NCBI GenBank assembly: GCA_036521995.1
Contig: DATDGR010000217.1
Coordinates: 1-41,764, forward strand
Length of the DNA: 41,764 nucleotides
Origin: Gp13-AA77 sp036521995
GTDB lineage: Bacteria > Acidobacteriota > Terriglobia > UBA7540
Direction of reading: 5' to 3'
Translations under genes and position numbers: made by a program
Part shown: in pieces, positions 14,743 to 22,722 of the stretch
Layout: each line of letters opens with the position of its first letter
Numbering within the stretch: position 1 is the stretch's first letter
The notes under the pieces: generated by a model
Seen by the model: only the letters and a program-made list of their open reading frames with translations
Told to the model about the DNA's origin: nothing
Databases searched by the model: none

Positions 14743-16725
14743 ATGTCGAGAACTGTCCGATTGCTGTTGAGACCGGTTGCCATCCTATTCCTTCTGGCGG
14801 GCACCTCGTTCGCCACCTGCACCAATCCGATTTCTGCGAGCCCCAGTTCGGTCAATTTTGGCACCGTCGGGCTTGGGATTGGCCTGTTTGGCGCCCATGG
14901 GCTAGAGTTGATAAACAGTTGTAACGTAACTATTACGGTTAACTCGTTCACCTTCAATCCGCCGGTGTTCGGCCTCGCGGACGGCGTGATACCTCGCTAT
15001 ATTAATGCGAATAGTAACGATCAGTGGTCGATTGCGTTCAGACCCGCCGCCGCCCAGGTTTACAACGGCACGCTCACGATAAACTTGGCCGGGGGATACC
15101 CTTCAGTGGTCATGAGTCTCACCGGAACCGGGGTTGCCAATGCGGGCGTAGCATCGCTCAGCGCGAATTCCGTTAACTTTGGCAATGTCCCGCTTGGCAG
15201 CACCGTCACCCACAACATGACTCTGACCAACAGCGGTACGGCCTCATTTACTCTTACCGAGCTTAATACCTATTCCCCCTTCCAGGTGACGCCGCTCCCG
15301 AGTGCGGTCTCCATCGGAGCCGGCAAGACCTACAACTTTACCATCAGTTACACGGCCACGACCCTGGGGGCCGTTACCGGTGCCGTGAACCTGGTGTACA
15401 ACTTACTCACTCCGCAGAGCATCGATTTGACGGCCACCGGCACGGCTCCGGCCGGCGTAGCCTTCACTAGCTTCCCTGTGCTGCCCGCGGCCACGCAAGG
15501 ATCCTCCTATCTGGCCACGTTGCACGCAACGGGAGGGACGTCTCCCTACACTTTTCATATCACCAAGGGAAGTGCCATTATCTCGGGCCTGACGTTCACA
15601 ACTTCGACTGGAACCTTCGGCGGCAGCGTTGCGTCAACGGTAGCCCTGGGCAACTACACTCTGACCATTCAAGTAGATGACTCGAGCAAACCGCAGAAGA
15701 CGTCGACCACCACGTTCACGCTGCCGGTGGGAGCGCAGACCGGCGCGAACTGCAACGTCATTGAATTCGACGTCCCGGACACCACCACCCCGCTGACTGC
15801 TTTGAACGACCTGGGAACCGGCACTTACGATCCTTTCGGGACGAGTTGCCCAGAGGCAGAGGGATGCGAAGGCGGACTCTATCCCGGCGGTTCTAACACC
15901 GATCCGAGTCCCCACGCCTCGGATGGCGTAACCATCGGACAAGACATCCAGCCCCGCGATGCCAACGGCACCATCGACCCCACGAACGGCTCGATCGTCT
16001 TCATGGCGCTGGGAGTCTCGAACACTCAGCAGCCTTTCAATGACTTTATGAACATGGCCAACGGCGACCCCGACAGGAACCCGCGCGTCGCGATCGTTAA
16101 TGGAGCCCTGGGCGGGGAGACGGCCGTCGGACTTGACACCAGCACTTACCTCAGCACCGTCATCGACTACGTCCTTCCCTTTTACGGCTATACGCCCCAG
16201 CAGGTGGCAGCAGTGTGGCTCGACACGGTCAATTCGGGCGATACCTCAGGGTTCCCCAACGACGCGACGACACTTCAGCAAGAGCTGGAAACGGGCACGG
16301 ATGGGTTCCCCGGCATCGTCGAAACGCTCAAAACCGACTTTCCGAACTTAGCGCTGGCGTACCTCGGAGCCGTGAACTACACCGGCTACGCGCAAGGGGT
16401 TTCGACCGTACTGCCGGAGCCGCAGTCCTATGACGCCTCTTGGGGAGACAAGTGGGCGATCGAAGACCAGATCAACGGTACCTGCTGCAATTACAATGCG
16501 GCTAAGGGTACGGTGGTGGCGCCTTGGATGGGCTGGGGCGACTATTACTGGGCGAACGGATTGCTGGCTCGCCAGGACGGTACTTATTGGAGCTGCCAGG
16601 ATCTCAGCTTCGACGGTACGCATCCCGTCTATCCGAGTGGTCACCTCAAGATCGGTTTCGGTCTGCTGAATTTCCTCAAGACGGACCCGACAGCCACGCC
16701 GTGGTACGTGGCCCCGGCTAAGTAG
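14743..16725 (+). CDS. Exported protein with Hydin-like/Ig-like domains and SGNH hydrolase-like C-terminus (copy 1)
   Basis: A 660-aa exported protein. A signal peptide is visible (MSRTVRLLLRPVAILFLLAGTSFA). Residues ~30-235 hold two ASPM-SPD-2-Hydin-type beta domains (SASPSSVNFGTVGLG, SLSANSVNFGNVPLG). Residues ~245-335 resemble a putative-Ig/cadherin-like (He_PIG) domain (LPAATQGSSYLATLHATGGTSPYTF). The C-terminal ~310 residues look like a divergent SGNH/GDSL esterase: VFMALGVS with Ser ~426 as block I, VAIVNGALGGETA, and DGTHPVYPSGH with Asp ~624 and His ~627 as block V. Block I reads GVS where GDS is usual. GAAAGG nine bases upstream supports the ATG at 14743. Followed 207 bp later by a close paralogue. 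Substrate unknown. Confidence 0.8.
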   Translation: MSRTVRLLLRPVAILFLLAGTSFATCTNPISASPSSVNFGTVGLGIGLFGAHGLELINSCNVTITVNSFTFNPPVFGLADGVIPRYINANSNDQWSIAFRPAAAQVYNGTLTINLAGGYPSVVMSLTGTGVANAGVASLSANSVNFGNVPLGSTVTHNMTLTNSGTASFTLTELNTYSPFQVTPLPSAVSIGAGKTYNFTISYTATTLGAVTGAVNLVYNLLTPQSIDLTATGTAPAGVAFTSFPVLPAATQGSSYLATLHATGGTSPYTFHITKGSAIISGLTFTTSTGTFGGSVASTVALGNYTLTIQVDDSSKPQKTSTTTFTLPVGAQTGANCNVIEFDVPDTTTPLTALNDLGTGTYDPFGTSCPEAEGCEGGLYPGGSNTDPSPHASDGVTIGQDIQPRDANGTIDPTNGSIVFMALGVSNTQQPFNDFMNMANGDPDRNPRVAIVNGALGGETAVGLDTSTYLSTVIDYVLPFYGYTPQQVAAVWLDTVNSGDTSGFPNDATTLQQELETGTDGFPGIVETLKTDFPNLALAYLGAVNYTGYAQGVSTVLPEPQSYDASWGDKWAIEDQINGTCCNYNAAKGTVVAPWMGWGDYYWANGLLARQDGTYWSCQDLSFDGTHPVYPSGHLKIGFGLLNFLKTDPTATPWYVAPAK

Positions 16726-16932
16726 GCGGCCTTTGGACCGGTTCGTAAGCATGATCGAGCGCCGGGCGCGAAGCGGGGAGAGTGCGGCCGGGGCTTGGGA
16801 GATAGCCCTTTAATGTAGGCTACCTCAGGCGCCAGGGAAACTTTGCAAAAGCGAGTAATCCTCGGCCACATGCTGTAGTCTACCCCACAGGCGCCTTGTA
16901 AGAAACCCACAAAAAGACGAAAGGCAGGCTAC
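16726..16932 (+). other. Leader region between the paralogous pair
   Basis: Contains a weak terminator-like hairpin (GGGCT...AGCCC then TTTAAT, ~16796-16818) and a direct repeat, GTAGGCTACCTCAGGCGCC versus GTAGTCTACCCCACAGGCGCC (about 16816 and 16876). The last ~36 bases before the ATG (CCCACAAAAAGACGAAAGG...) match the leader of copy 1 (TCCACAGGAAGACGAAAGG...), as does an ATGATCG-GCGCCG block near 16751. The leader was duplicated with the gene and later expanded. Confidence 0.5.
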
Positions 16933-18906
16933 ATGTCGAGTACTGTCCGGCTTCTGGTGAGACCGGTTGCGATCTTACTCCTTCTGGCGGGTACCGCCTT
17001 CGGCAACTGCACCACTCCGATTACGGCGAGCCCCAGTTCGATCAGTTTCGGCAACGTAGGGCTTGGGGTTGGATTGTTTGCCGCCCACGGGTTCACTCTG
17101 ACCAATAGCTGCAGCCAGACGGTCAAAATCAACTCCTTCACCTTCAGCTCTCCGGTATTTGGCCTAGCCGACGGCGTGCTGCCTCGCTACATCAACGGCA
17201 ACACCACGGACAATTGGTCGATCGCGTTCCGGCCTCAGGCGGCCCAGGTCTACAGCGGCACGCTTACACTGAACCTCGCCAACTTTCCCCCGGTGACGAT
17301 GAACCTCACGGGAACAGGGATTGTTAGTAAAGGAGTCGCATCGCTTAGCACCACAGTCGCAAACTTTGGCAGCGTGCCGATCGGCACCACGGTTTACAAA
17401 AACTTTACCCTCACCAACACGGGCACCGCTTCGTTCAATCTAACGGAACTCAACACCTATGCGCCCTTCCAAGTAACGCCGCTCAAGAGTACGGTGGTCC
17501 TCGGCATCGGCGGAACCTTCAACTTCACGGTCGGTTACACGGCCACCAGCCTCGGACCTGTCGAGGGCGCCGTGAACCTTGTCTACAACTTCCTTCCGGC
17601 GCAAGGGATCGATATTACGGCTACAGGAGTGGCCGCCACCAGCGTGGCCCTCAGCAGCTTTCCGGTGTTGCCCGCAGCCACGCAAGGTTCACCCTACCTG
17701 GCTACCCTGCAAGCCACCGGCGGAACGGGGCCGTACAGCTTCCATATCACGAAAGGCAATGTTCCGGGCCTGACGTTCACTCCGGCGACGGGAACTTTCG
17801 GCGGGACAGTTTCCACAGCCGTGGCAGCGGGCAGCTACAACCTCTCGGTTCAAATCAGCGATTCGAGCCAGCCGCACAAGCAAGCGAATGTCACGGTCAC
17901 TTTGCCGGTGGGGCCACAGACGGGCGCGAACTGCAACATGATCACCTACGACGTTCCGGATACAACCACTCCGATGGTTGCTCTGAACGATCTCGGAACC
18001 GGTACTTACAATCCCTTCGGGGCCGGTTGCCCAGAGCCGGAGGGGTGCGAAGGCGGGCTCTATCCCGGAGGTTCCAACGTCGATCCGAGTTCCCACGCCT
18101 TTGACGGGATAACAATCGGACAAGGCATCCAGCCGCGCCTTGCTGACGGCACCGTCGACACCGTCAACGGTTCCATCGTCTTCATGGGCCTGGGGGAATC
18201 GGCAACCCAACAGCCATTCAATGACTTTATGAATGTTGCGAACGGCGAGCCGTCCAGAAATCCGAAAGTTGTAATTATCAATGGAGCCTTGGGCGATGAA
18301 ACGGCCGCTAATCTCCAAACCTCAAGCAGCGGGTATCTGTCCACAGTGTTGGACTACCTGCTGCCCTTCTATGGCTACACGCCGCAACAGGTGGCTGCGG
18401 TCTGGCTCGACACGGTGGATTCGGGCGACAACGCGGGGTTCTCAACCGACGCTGAGACGATCGAGCAAGAGCTAGGAATGGGCAACTCGAATGGACCTGG
18501 CATCGTCCAAACGCTTAAAGCCAACTTTCCGAACCTGGTGCTGGCGTATCTCGGTGCCACGAATTACACGGGCTACGCGGAAGGGGTTTCGACCGTGCTG
18601 CCGGAGCCCCAGTCCTATGACTCCTCCTGGGGAGACAAGTGGGCGATCGAAGACCAGATTAATGGCACCTGCTGTAGCTACAATGGCACCAACCCTGTTG
18701 CGCCCTGGATGGGTTGGGGCTACTACTATTGGGCTAACGGGCTGCTCGCTCGCCAGGACGGCACGTACTGGAGCTGCCAGGATCTCAGCGCCGATGGCAT
18801 TCATCCCGTCTATCCGAGCGGCCACCTCAAGATCGCTTTCGGTTTGCTGAATTTCCTAAAGACGGACCCCACCGCCACGCCCTGGTTCCTGGCCCCGGTT
18901 AAGTAA
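16933..18906 (+). CDS. Exported protein with Hydin-like/Ig-like domains and SGNH hydrolase-like C-terminus (copy 2)
   Basis: A 657-aa tandem paralogue of the preceding gene with the same architecture and start context (GAAAGG upstream, MSSTVRLLVRPVAILLLLAGTAFG signal peptide). Two Hydin-type domains are followed by an Ig-like domain and the SGNH-like domain. The catalytic pattern is better preserved here: VFMGLGES with Ser ~423 preceded by Glu (GES instead of GVS), VVIINGALGDETA, and DGIHPVYPSGH with Asp ~621 and His ~624. The two proteins share long identical stretches near the C-terminus (WGDKWAIEDQINGTCC, LLARQDGTYWSCQDLS), so duplication is fairly recent. Conserved cysteines in that region suggest disulfides, consistent with export. 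Function and substrate unknown. Confidence 0.8.
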   Translation: MSSTVRLLVRPVAILLLLAGTAFGNCTTPITASPSSISFGNVGLGVGLFAAHGFTLTNSCSQTVKINSFTFSSPVFGLADGVLPRYINGNTTDNWSIAFRPQAAQVYSGTLTLNLANFPPVTMNLTGTGIVSKGVASLSTTVANFGSVPIGTTVYKNFTLTNTGTASFNLTELNTYAPFQVTPLKSTVVLGIGGTFNFTVGYTATSLGPVEGAVNLVYNFLPAQGIDITATGVAATSVALSSFPVLPAATQGSPYLATLQATGGTGPYSFHITKGNVPGLTFTPATGTFGGTVSTAVAAGSYNLSVQISDSSQPHKQANVTVTLPVGPQTGANCNMITYDVPDTTTPMVALNDLGTGTYNPFGAGCPEPEGCEGGLYPGGSNVDPSSHAFDGITIGQGIQPRLADGTVDTVNGSIVFMGLGESATQQPFNDFMNVANGEPSRNPKVVIINGALGDETAANLQTSSSGYLSTVLDYLLPFYGYTPQQVAAVWLDTVDSGDNAGFSTDAETIEQELGMGNSNGPGIVQTLKANFPNLVLAYLGATNYTGYAEGVSTVLPEPQSYDSSWGDKWAIEDQINGTCCSYNGTNPVAPWMGWGYYYWANGLLARQDGTYWSCQDLSADGIHPVYPSGHLKIAFGLLNFLKTDPTATPWFLAPVK

Positions 18907-18961
18907 TTTAGCTGAGCGATCAGGCCGGGTTCGTCCGAGTGCTGGCGGCTGCCCAACCAGG

Positions 18962-19447
18962 TTACAGGGCGTAGTGGCTGGCGCGCCGGCCGGTCAGGAG
19001 GTGGAGGTATACGCCCGCTTGGGCGCGGTGATGCGCGTGGTGCTCGTTGATGCCGAACAGCATCACCGCCACGCTTCGCCGGATGTTGAACTGATCGTTT
19101 CTCCGCCCGTCTTCCCAGCGTTCGAGCGGAAAGGCCGAAGCCGCAGCAGACGTCTCCTGATTAACGCGATCGAGCTGGGCCAGTTCCTCAGGCAGGGAAA
19201 CCACCTGCCCGAGGATGGCGAAGAGGCCTTGGGGAACGCGTTGCTCGTAGTAGTCCCAGCGATCTTCGAACGCTACACGACGGACACCTTCCTCAGACAT
19301 CCAGACGTGCCGCACGAGCTGTCCCAAGGAAAGCATGCCGTCGGCCGGCCGCCAGTCGAGCTTGTCCGGCGGGATCAGTTCGAAGACTTTCAGCGTGTTC
19401 CGGTGCGTGGCCTGCTTTTGCTTCAGGAAGAATTCCTTAAGGTCCAC
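18962..19447 (-). CDS. DinB family protein
   Basis: 161-aa four-helix-bundle protein of the DinB/YfiT superfamily. These metal-binding enzymes include thiol-dependent (bacillithiol/mycothiol) transferases and many uncharacterised members. The pattern LGQLVRHVWMSEE supplies one metal ligand (His47) and INEHHAHHRAQAGVYLHLL the others (among His136-140). It is the last gene of a minus-strand run, 30 bp after the peroxiredoxin gene, so the two are probably cotranscribed; a redox or thiol-related role would fit but is inference. Substrate unknown. Confidence 0.85.
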   Translation of the reverse strand: MDLKEFFLKQKQATHRNTLKVFELIPPDKLDWRPADGMLSLGQLVRHVWMSEEGVRRVAFEDRWDYYEQRVPQGLFAILGQVVSLPEELAQLDRVNQETSAAASAFPLERWEDGRRNDQFNIRRSVAVMLFGINEHHAHHRAQAGVYLHLLTGRRASHYAL

Positions 19448-19477
19448 ATCCTACCTCGGACTCCGGTTAGCCCTGCT

Positions 19478-19957
19478 TTACGTGAGCTTTTCCAAGGCTG
19501 CCAGCACTTCGACGATGTCGGGCACGTGCCCTATTTCATACACTTTTGACCAGGCGATCGTCCCGCTCTTGTCCACTATGAAGATCGCGCGGTCATTCCA
19601 GAACGGAGCCGTGTGTCTCGTGGGAGGGAAGATGCCATAAGACCTGGCCACGTTGGCGTACGGCCAGCGGTCCGTGGCCAACGGAAAGCTCAGCCCGCCG
19701 AGGGACTGCTGAAAAGCGGCGTGGCTGAATACCGTGTCGGTGCTGAGCCCCACAACCTCGGCGTTCGCGCCCTTGAAGCGGGCCAGATCCTTCTGAACCC
19801 GCTCAAGCTCGCTCGTGCAGACCGGCGTGAAGTCGCCCGGGTAGAACACGAGGACCACATTCTTGCCTTTGTGGGCAGAAAGCTGAAACTCCCCCTGCTT
19901 GTCGCCAGTGGTCTGGCCGACCTTGAAGTCCGGCGCCGGGTCCCCGACATTCAACAT
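19478..19957 (-). CDS. Peroxiredoxin (AhpC/TSA family, 1-Cys)
   Basis: Thiol peroxidase of 159 aa that reduces hydrogen or organic peroxides. It has the thioredoxin fold start VGDPAPDFKV, the peroxidatic site YPGDFTPVCTSE with Cys47, and the conserved FPLATDRW. No second cysteine is present, so it would be a 1-Cys enzyme of the BCP/AhpE sort needing an external thiol for recycling. The ATG at 19957 is chosen because GGAGGG lies seven bases upstream; six extra codons are open. It follows the adenylyltransferase-rhodanese gene after 95 bp that contain two strong hairpins, and sits 30 bp before the DinB gene. Confidence 0.93.
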   Translation of the reverse strand: MLNVGDPAPDFKVGQTTGDKQGEFQLSAHKGKNVVLVFYPGDFTPVCTSELERVQKDLARFKGANAEVVGLSTDTVFSHAAFQQSLGGLSFPLATDRWPYANVARSYGIFPPTRHTAPFWNDRAIFIVDKSGTIAWSKVYEIGHVPDIVEVLAALEKLT

Positions 19958-19979
19958 GAATCGTCCCTCCGTCAAGTAG

Positions 19980-20044
19980 GGGTAGTGCTTGCCCTACCCT
20001 TGTGGTTCCGCGGTTGGCAGGGGACGGCAAGCCGTACCCTGCCA
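19980..20044. repeat. Two intergenic hairpins between the E1/rhodanese gene and the peroxiredoxin gene
   Basis: 20015-20044 is a near-perfect palindrome: GGCAGGGGACGGC / GCCGTACCCTGCC with an AA loop and one mismatch. 19980-19999 is a second hairpin, GGGTAG...CTACCC. Neither is followed by a T-run on the minus strand, so these look more like REP-type or RNA-stabilising elements than terminators. Confidence 0.7.
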
Positions 20045-20052
20045 GAGCGCCC

Positions 20053-21222
20053 TCAGTACTTCGGAACGCTCGGGTCCACTTGATCCGACCACGCCAGAAT
20101 GCCGCCCTTCAGGTTGTGAGTGCGGCGAAACCCGGCCTTGCGCAGTAGGTCGACAGCCCGCGCGCTGCGCACGCCCGACCGGCAATGGACCACGATCTCC
20201 TGCGCCGAATCCAGCTCGTTCATCCGCGCCGGCACATCGCCCAGTGGCATCAGCAACGAGCCCGGAATGCGGCAGATGTCGAACTCGTGCGGTTCGCGCA
20301 CGTCCACCAGCCGGAAGTCGCAGCCCTCGTCGATCATGCGCTTCAGCTCGATGGGAGTGATCTCAGGGATTTGAGTCACCGGCTCGGCCTCCTGGCCTCG
20401 AATGCCGCAGAACTCGTCATAATCGATTAGATGATGGAGGGTAGGATGATTCCCGCACGCCGGGCAATCCAGATTCTTGCGCAGCTTCAGCTCGCGGAAG
20501 CGCAGACCGAGCGCGTCAAACAGCAGCAAGCGGCCGATCAACGGATCGCCCCGGCCGATGATGAGCTTGATGCTCTCGAGCGCCTGAATCGCGCCGACGA
20601 TACCGGGCAGCACGCCCAGCACGCCGCCTTCGGCGCAGCTCGGCACCAGTCCCGGTGGAGGCGGTTCCGGGTAAAGGCAACGGTAGCACGGTCCCTCGCG
20701 AGTGGCAAAGACTGAGGCCTGGCCCTCGAAGCGGAAGATGCTGCCATAAACGTTGGGTTTGCCGGAGAGCACGCAGGCATCGTTCACCAGATAGCGGGTG
20801 GCAAAGTTGTCGGTGCCGTCGGCCACGATCTCGTAATCCGCGAAAAGTTCGAGCGCGTTCTCGGAGGCGAGGCGCGTTTCGTGCCGCACCACCTCCACGT
20901 AGGGATTGATCTCGCGCAACGTATCTGCCGCGGAAGCGAGCTTGGATCGGCCTACGTCCGAGGTGCCGTGCAGGATCTGCCGCTGCAGGTTGGTGAAGTC
21001 GACCACATCGAAGTCAACCAGGCCCAGCGTGCCCACGCCGGCGGCCGCCAGATACAGAGCCAACGGCGACCCCAGGCCTCCGGCGCCGATCAGCAGCACC
21101 TTTGCCTGCTTCAGCTTGAGCTGCCCCTCCATGCCCACTTCGGGCATGATCAGATGACGGCTGTAGCGCAGCACCTCTTCATTGGAGAGAGCCGCCGCTT
21201 CCGTCGCTAATGCTTCCACCAT
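20053..21222 (-). CDS. moeZ: E1-like adenylyltransferase fused to rhodanese (MoeZ/MoeB-R type)
   Basis: Activates the C-terminal glycine of a ubiquitin-like sulfur carrier by adenylation, then supplies sulfur through its rhodanese domain to make a thiocarboxylate. N-terminal ThiF/MoeB domain (~1-250): YSRHLIMPEVG, nucleotide loop GAGGLGSP, NLQRQ, DGTDNFATRYLVN, zinc cysteines CYRC...CPAC, and the crossover-loop cysteine in PSCAEGG. Rhodanese domain (~280-389) with active-site cysteine ~347 in HCRSGVRSA. Length 389 aa matches MoeZ. The ATG at 21222 has GGAG a few bases upstream; GTG 21234 is less likely. The carrier gene lies 118 bp upstream on the same strand. It may also serve molybdopterin synthesis if other carriers exist elsewhere. 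Confidence 0.93.
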   Translation of the reverse strand: MVEALATEAAALSNEEVLRYSRHLIMPEVGMEGQLKLKQAKVLLIGAGGLGSPLALYLAAAGVGTLGLVDFDVVDFTNLQRQILHGTSDVGRSKLASAADTLREINPYVEVVRHETRLASENALELFADYEIVADGTDNFATRYLVNDACVLSGKPNVYGSIFRFEGQASVFATREGPCYRCLYPEPPPPGLVPSCAEGGVLGVLPGIVGAIQALESIKLIIGRGDPLIGRLLLFDALGLRFRELKLRKNLDCPACGNHPTLHHLIDYDEFCGIRGQEAEPVTQIPEITPIELKRMIDEGCDFRLVDVREPHEFDICRIPGSLLMPLGDVPARMNELDSAQEIVVHCRSGVRSARAVDLLRKAGFRRTHNLKGGILAWSDQVDPSVPKY

Positions 21223-21340
21223 GGAGACCTCCACTGAGTTTTAGGCTATGTAGGCGTCAATGCCGGGTGGGCACCGGCCCGGCCTCGAGACTTGGATTCT
21301 TCAGCGGGAGACTGCCCGGGACTCCGGCGGGGGGCCCAGG

Positions 21341-21682
21341 CTAAGTACAAGTGCAGCCGAGGGCGGAACAGCCGGCGGAGGCGCCGGTCTCGAACGCCAT
21401 GCGGGCGATGCCGCCCGCAATGGAGGGCACGATGCTGAGGACGTCTTTATCGCTGAGGGGTGTCTGCTCTTTGCTGAGATAACGAATGTCCTCATCATTC
21501 AGGTAGATGTTGACGAAGCTACGAATCTTGCCTTCGTCGTTGTAAAGGTGCCGGCGGAGATCCGCATACTGCGTCGTCAAGCCGGACAAGGCCTCGCCCA
21601 CGGTCCTGGCCTCCAGCTCCACCGACGCCTGCTTACCCGTGTACTGCCGTAGCGGGGTAGGAATCATCACTTTCACTGCCAT
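21341..21682 (-). CDS. CysO/MoaD/ThiS-like sulfur carrier with C-terminal extension
   Basis: A 113-aa ubiquitin-fold sulfur carrier. The body matches MoaD/ThiS/CysO: MAVKVMIPTPLRQYTGK, the TVGEALSGL helix, FVNIYLNDEDIRYL, and the end motif DVLSIVPSIAGG (Gly90-Gly91). Active carriers end at GG, where the last glycine becomes a thiocarboxylate. Here the protein continues 22 residues (92-113) with Cys105, Cys110 and Cys112 before a TAG, and I checked that this is not a frameshift of the downstream DNA. The tail must be removed for the usual chemistry, and a JAMM protease is encoded just upstream (101 bp). The ATG at 21682 fits the family start and has GAGG/AAGG nearby. The MoeZ-type E1 gene follows. 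Confidence 0.88.
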   Translation of the reverse strand: MAVKVMIPTPLRQYTGKQASVELEARTVGEALSGLTTQYADLRRHLYNDEGKIRSFVNIYLNDEDIRYLSKEQTPLSDKDVLSIVPSIAGGIARMAFETGASAGCSALGCTCT

Positions 21683-21783
21683 GCCTCGTCTACCTTCCTC
21701 ATCGCGGATTCCGGGAGCCAGCCTCACTCAGCCCCCAATCAAGTTCAAGTCCTTCCCGCTCAAGTCTCATGTTTCTGCACAGA

Positions 21784-22263
21784 TCACAGACTCGCCTCGA
21801 CTTCCAGGGCTTCGGGTTCAAAGCTGGAGCGATCGTCGCTGAGCGCCCAGGAGCGCGTGTCAACCGCCCTACCCGCCTCTACCGAGACGATAACATAAGA
21901 ATACCACGGCCAGGCGTGCTCACGGTCGTACCCGGAAGGGCGGGCGGGATGGTCCGGGTGCGAGTGATAATAGCCCACGACCGTCAGCCCTCGCGCCCGG
22001 GCGTCCTTCTCCACCCGAAGCTGCTCCTTGGGGTCAATCAGAAAGCGGTTTCGCTCCGACTCGCGGCCAGGGTCGTCCAGCGGAAGCAGCTCTCCGGCCC
22101 GAGCGGGGTTGTGTCGCAGGTTCGGGATCGATGCCACCTCCTTGACCTCTTTCGAATGGCCTTCTACCTGCCCGAGCAGAATGCCGCAGCACTCGGCCGG
22201 ATACTCAGTCTCGGCGTGACGGTGGATCGCTTCCATGTGCGCAGGTCGGGTTTTCAGTATCAT
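21784..22263 (-). CDS. JAMM/Mov34-type metalloprotease (Mec-like)
   Basis: A 159-aa zinc isopeptidase-like protein. In Mycobacterium the relative Mec cleaves cysteine from the CysO-cysteine adduct; other bacterial JAMM proteins trim residues after the diglycine of sulfur carriers (QbsD/HcyD types). The JAMM catalytic set is complete: Glu24 in YPAECCGILLG, then His100-x-His102-x7-Ser110-x2-Asp113 in YYHSHPDHPARPSGYD. It lies between the carrier gene (downstream) and a cysteine synthase (upstream). The ATG at 22263 has GGAG unusually close; ATG at codon 10 is an alternative. Whether it removes the tail, releases cysteine, or both is inference. Confidence 0.93.
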   Translation of the reverse strand: MILKTRPAHMEAIHRHAETEYPAECCGILLGQVEGHSKEVKEVASIPNLRHNPARAGELLPLDDPGRESERNRFLIDPKEQLRVEKDARARGLTVVGYYHSHPDHPARPSGYDREHAWPWYSYVIVSVEAGRAVDTRSWALSDDRSSFEPEALEVEASL

Positions 22264-22379
22264 ACTCCGAAGCCAAGCCGTTCCCAGGCTCTTCTTAGGA
22301 GGCCACCCAGGCGTCGACCGAGAACCCGCAAAAAAGAGAACTCATCTTCGAACGCGGGCTTCTCGATCTCCAATGCCAG

Positions 22380-22679
22380 TCACGAGTCCGAGCGCACCTT
22401 TAGCGGGGCTTCGAGCTGGGCCCACACCAGAGAAGCAGGAATGAAAACTGGTCTTTCGACAATACAGACACTGAGCGCCTGTTCGACCGCCAGATAGCTG
22501 ACCGAGACTTTTACGCCCATAGCCTCGACTAACCCGCCGTCACCCTCGGGCGGCTGAATGCCGCTGTCCAGCATCCGCTGCTTGAGCTGTTCCAATTTCT
22601 CCGGCGTGATGCCCTCGTACCGCCTGCAATCATCCATCAGAGCCTCGGCCCATTTGAAATGCGCGAGTCGAAATTGCAC
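22380..22679 (-). CDS. Unknown 99-aa protein in the cysteine/sulfur-carrier cluster
   Basis: I do not recognise this protein. It begins MQFRLAHFKWAEALMDDCRRYEGITPEKLEQLKQRMLDSG, predicted helical, followed by a more beta-like half (AMGVKVSVSYLAVEQALSVCIVERPVFIPASLVW). It is not a membrane protein and has no signal peptide. It reads in the same direction as its neighbours, 43 bp after the cysteine synthase and 116 bp before the JAMM gene. The balanced composition, unlike the Arg/Pro-rich shadow frames, and the position support a real gene. The upstream gap contains a GAGTTTCGAATTTCGAGTTTGA degenerate repeat. A role linked to sulfur transfer is only inference from context. Confidence 0.62.
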   Translation of the reverse strand: MQFRLAHFKWAEALMDDCRRYEGITPEKLEQLKQRMLDSGIQPPEGDGGLVEAMGVKVSVSYLAVEQALSVCIVERPVFIPASLVWAQLEAPLKVRSDS

Positions 22680-22722
22680 CTCGACCGGCTACGAGTTTCG
22701 AATTTCGAGTTTGACTCGCCGA

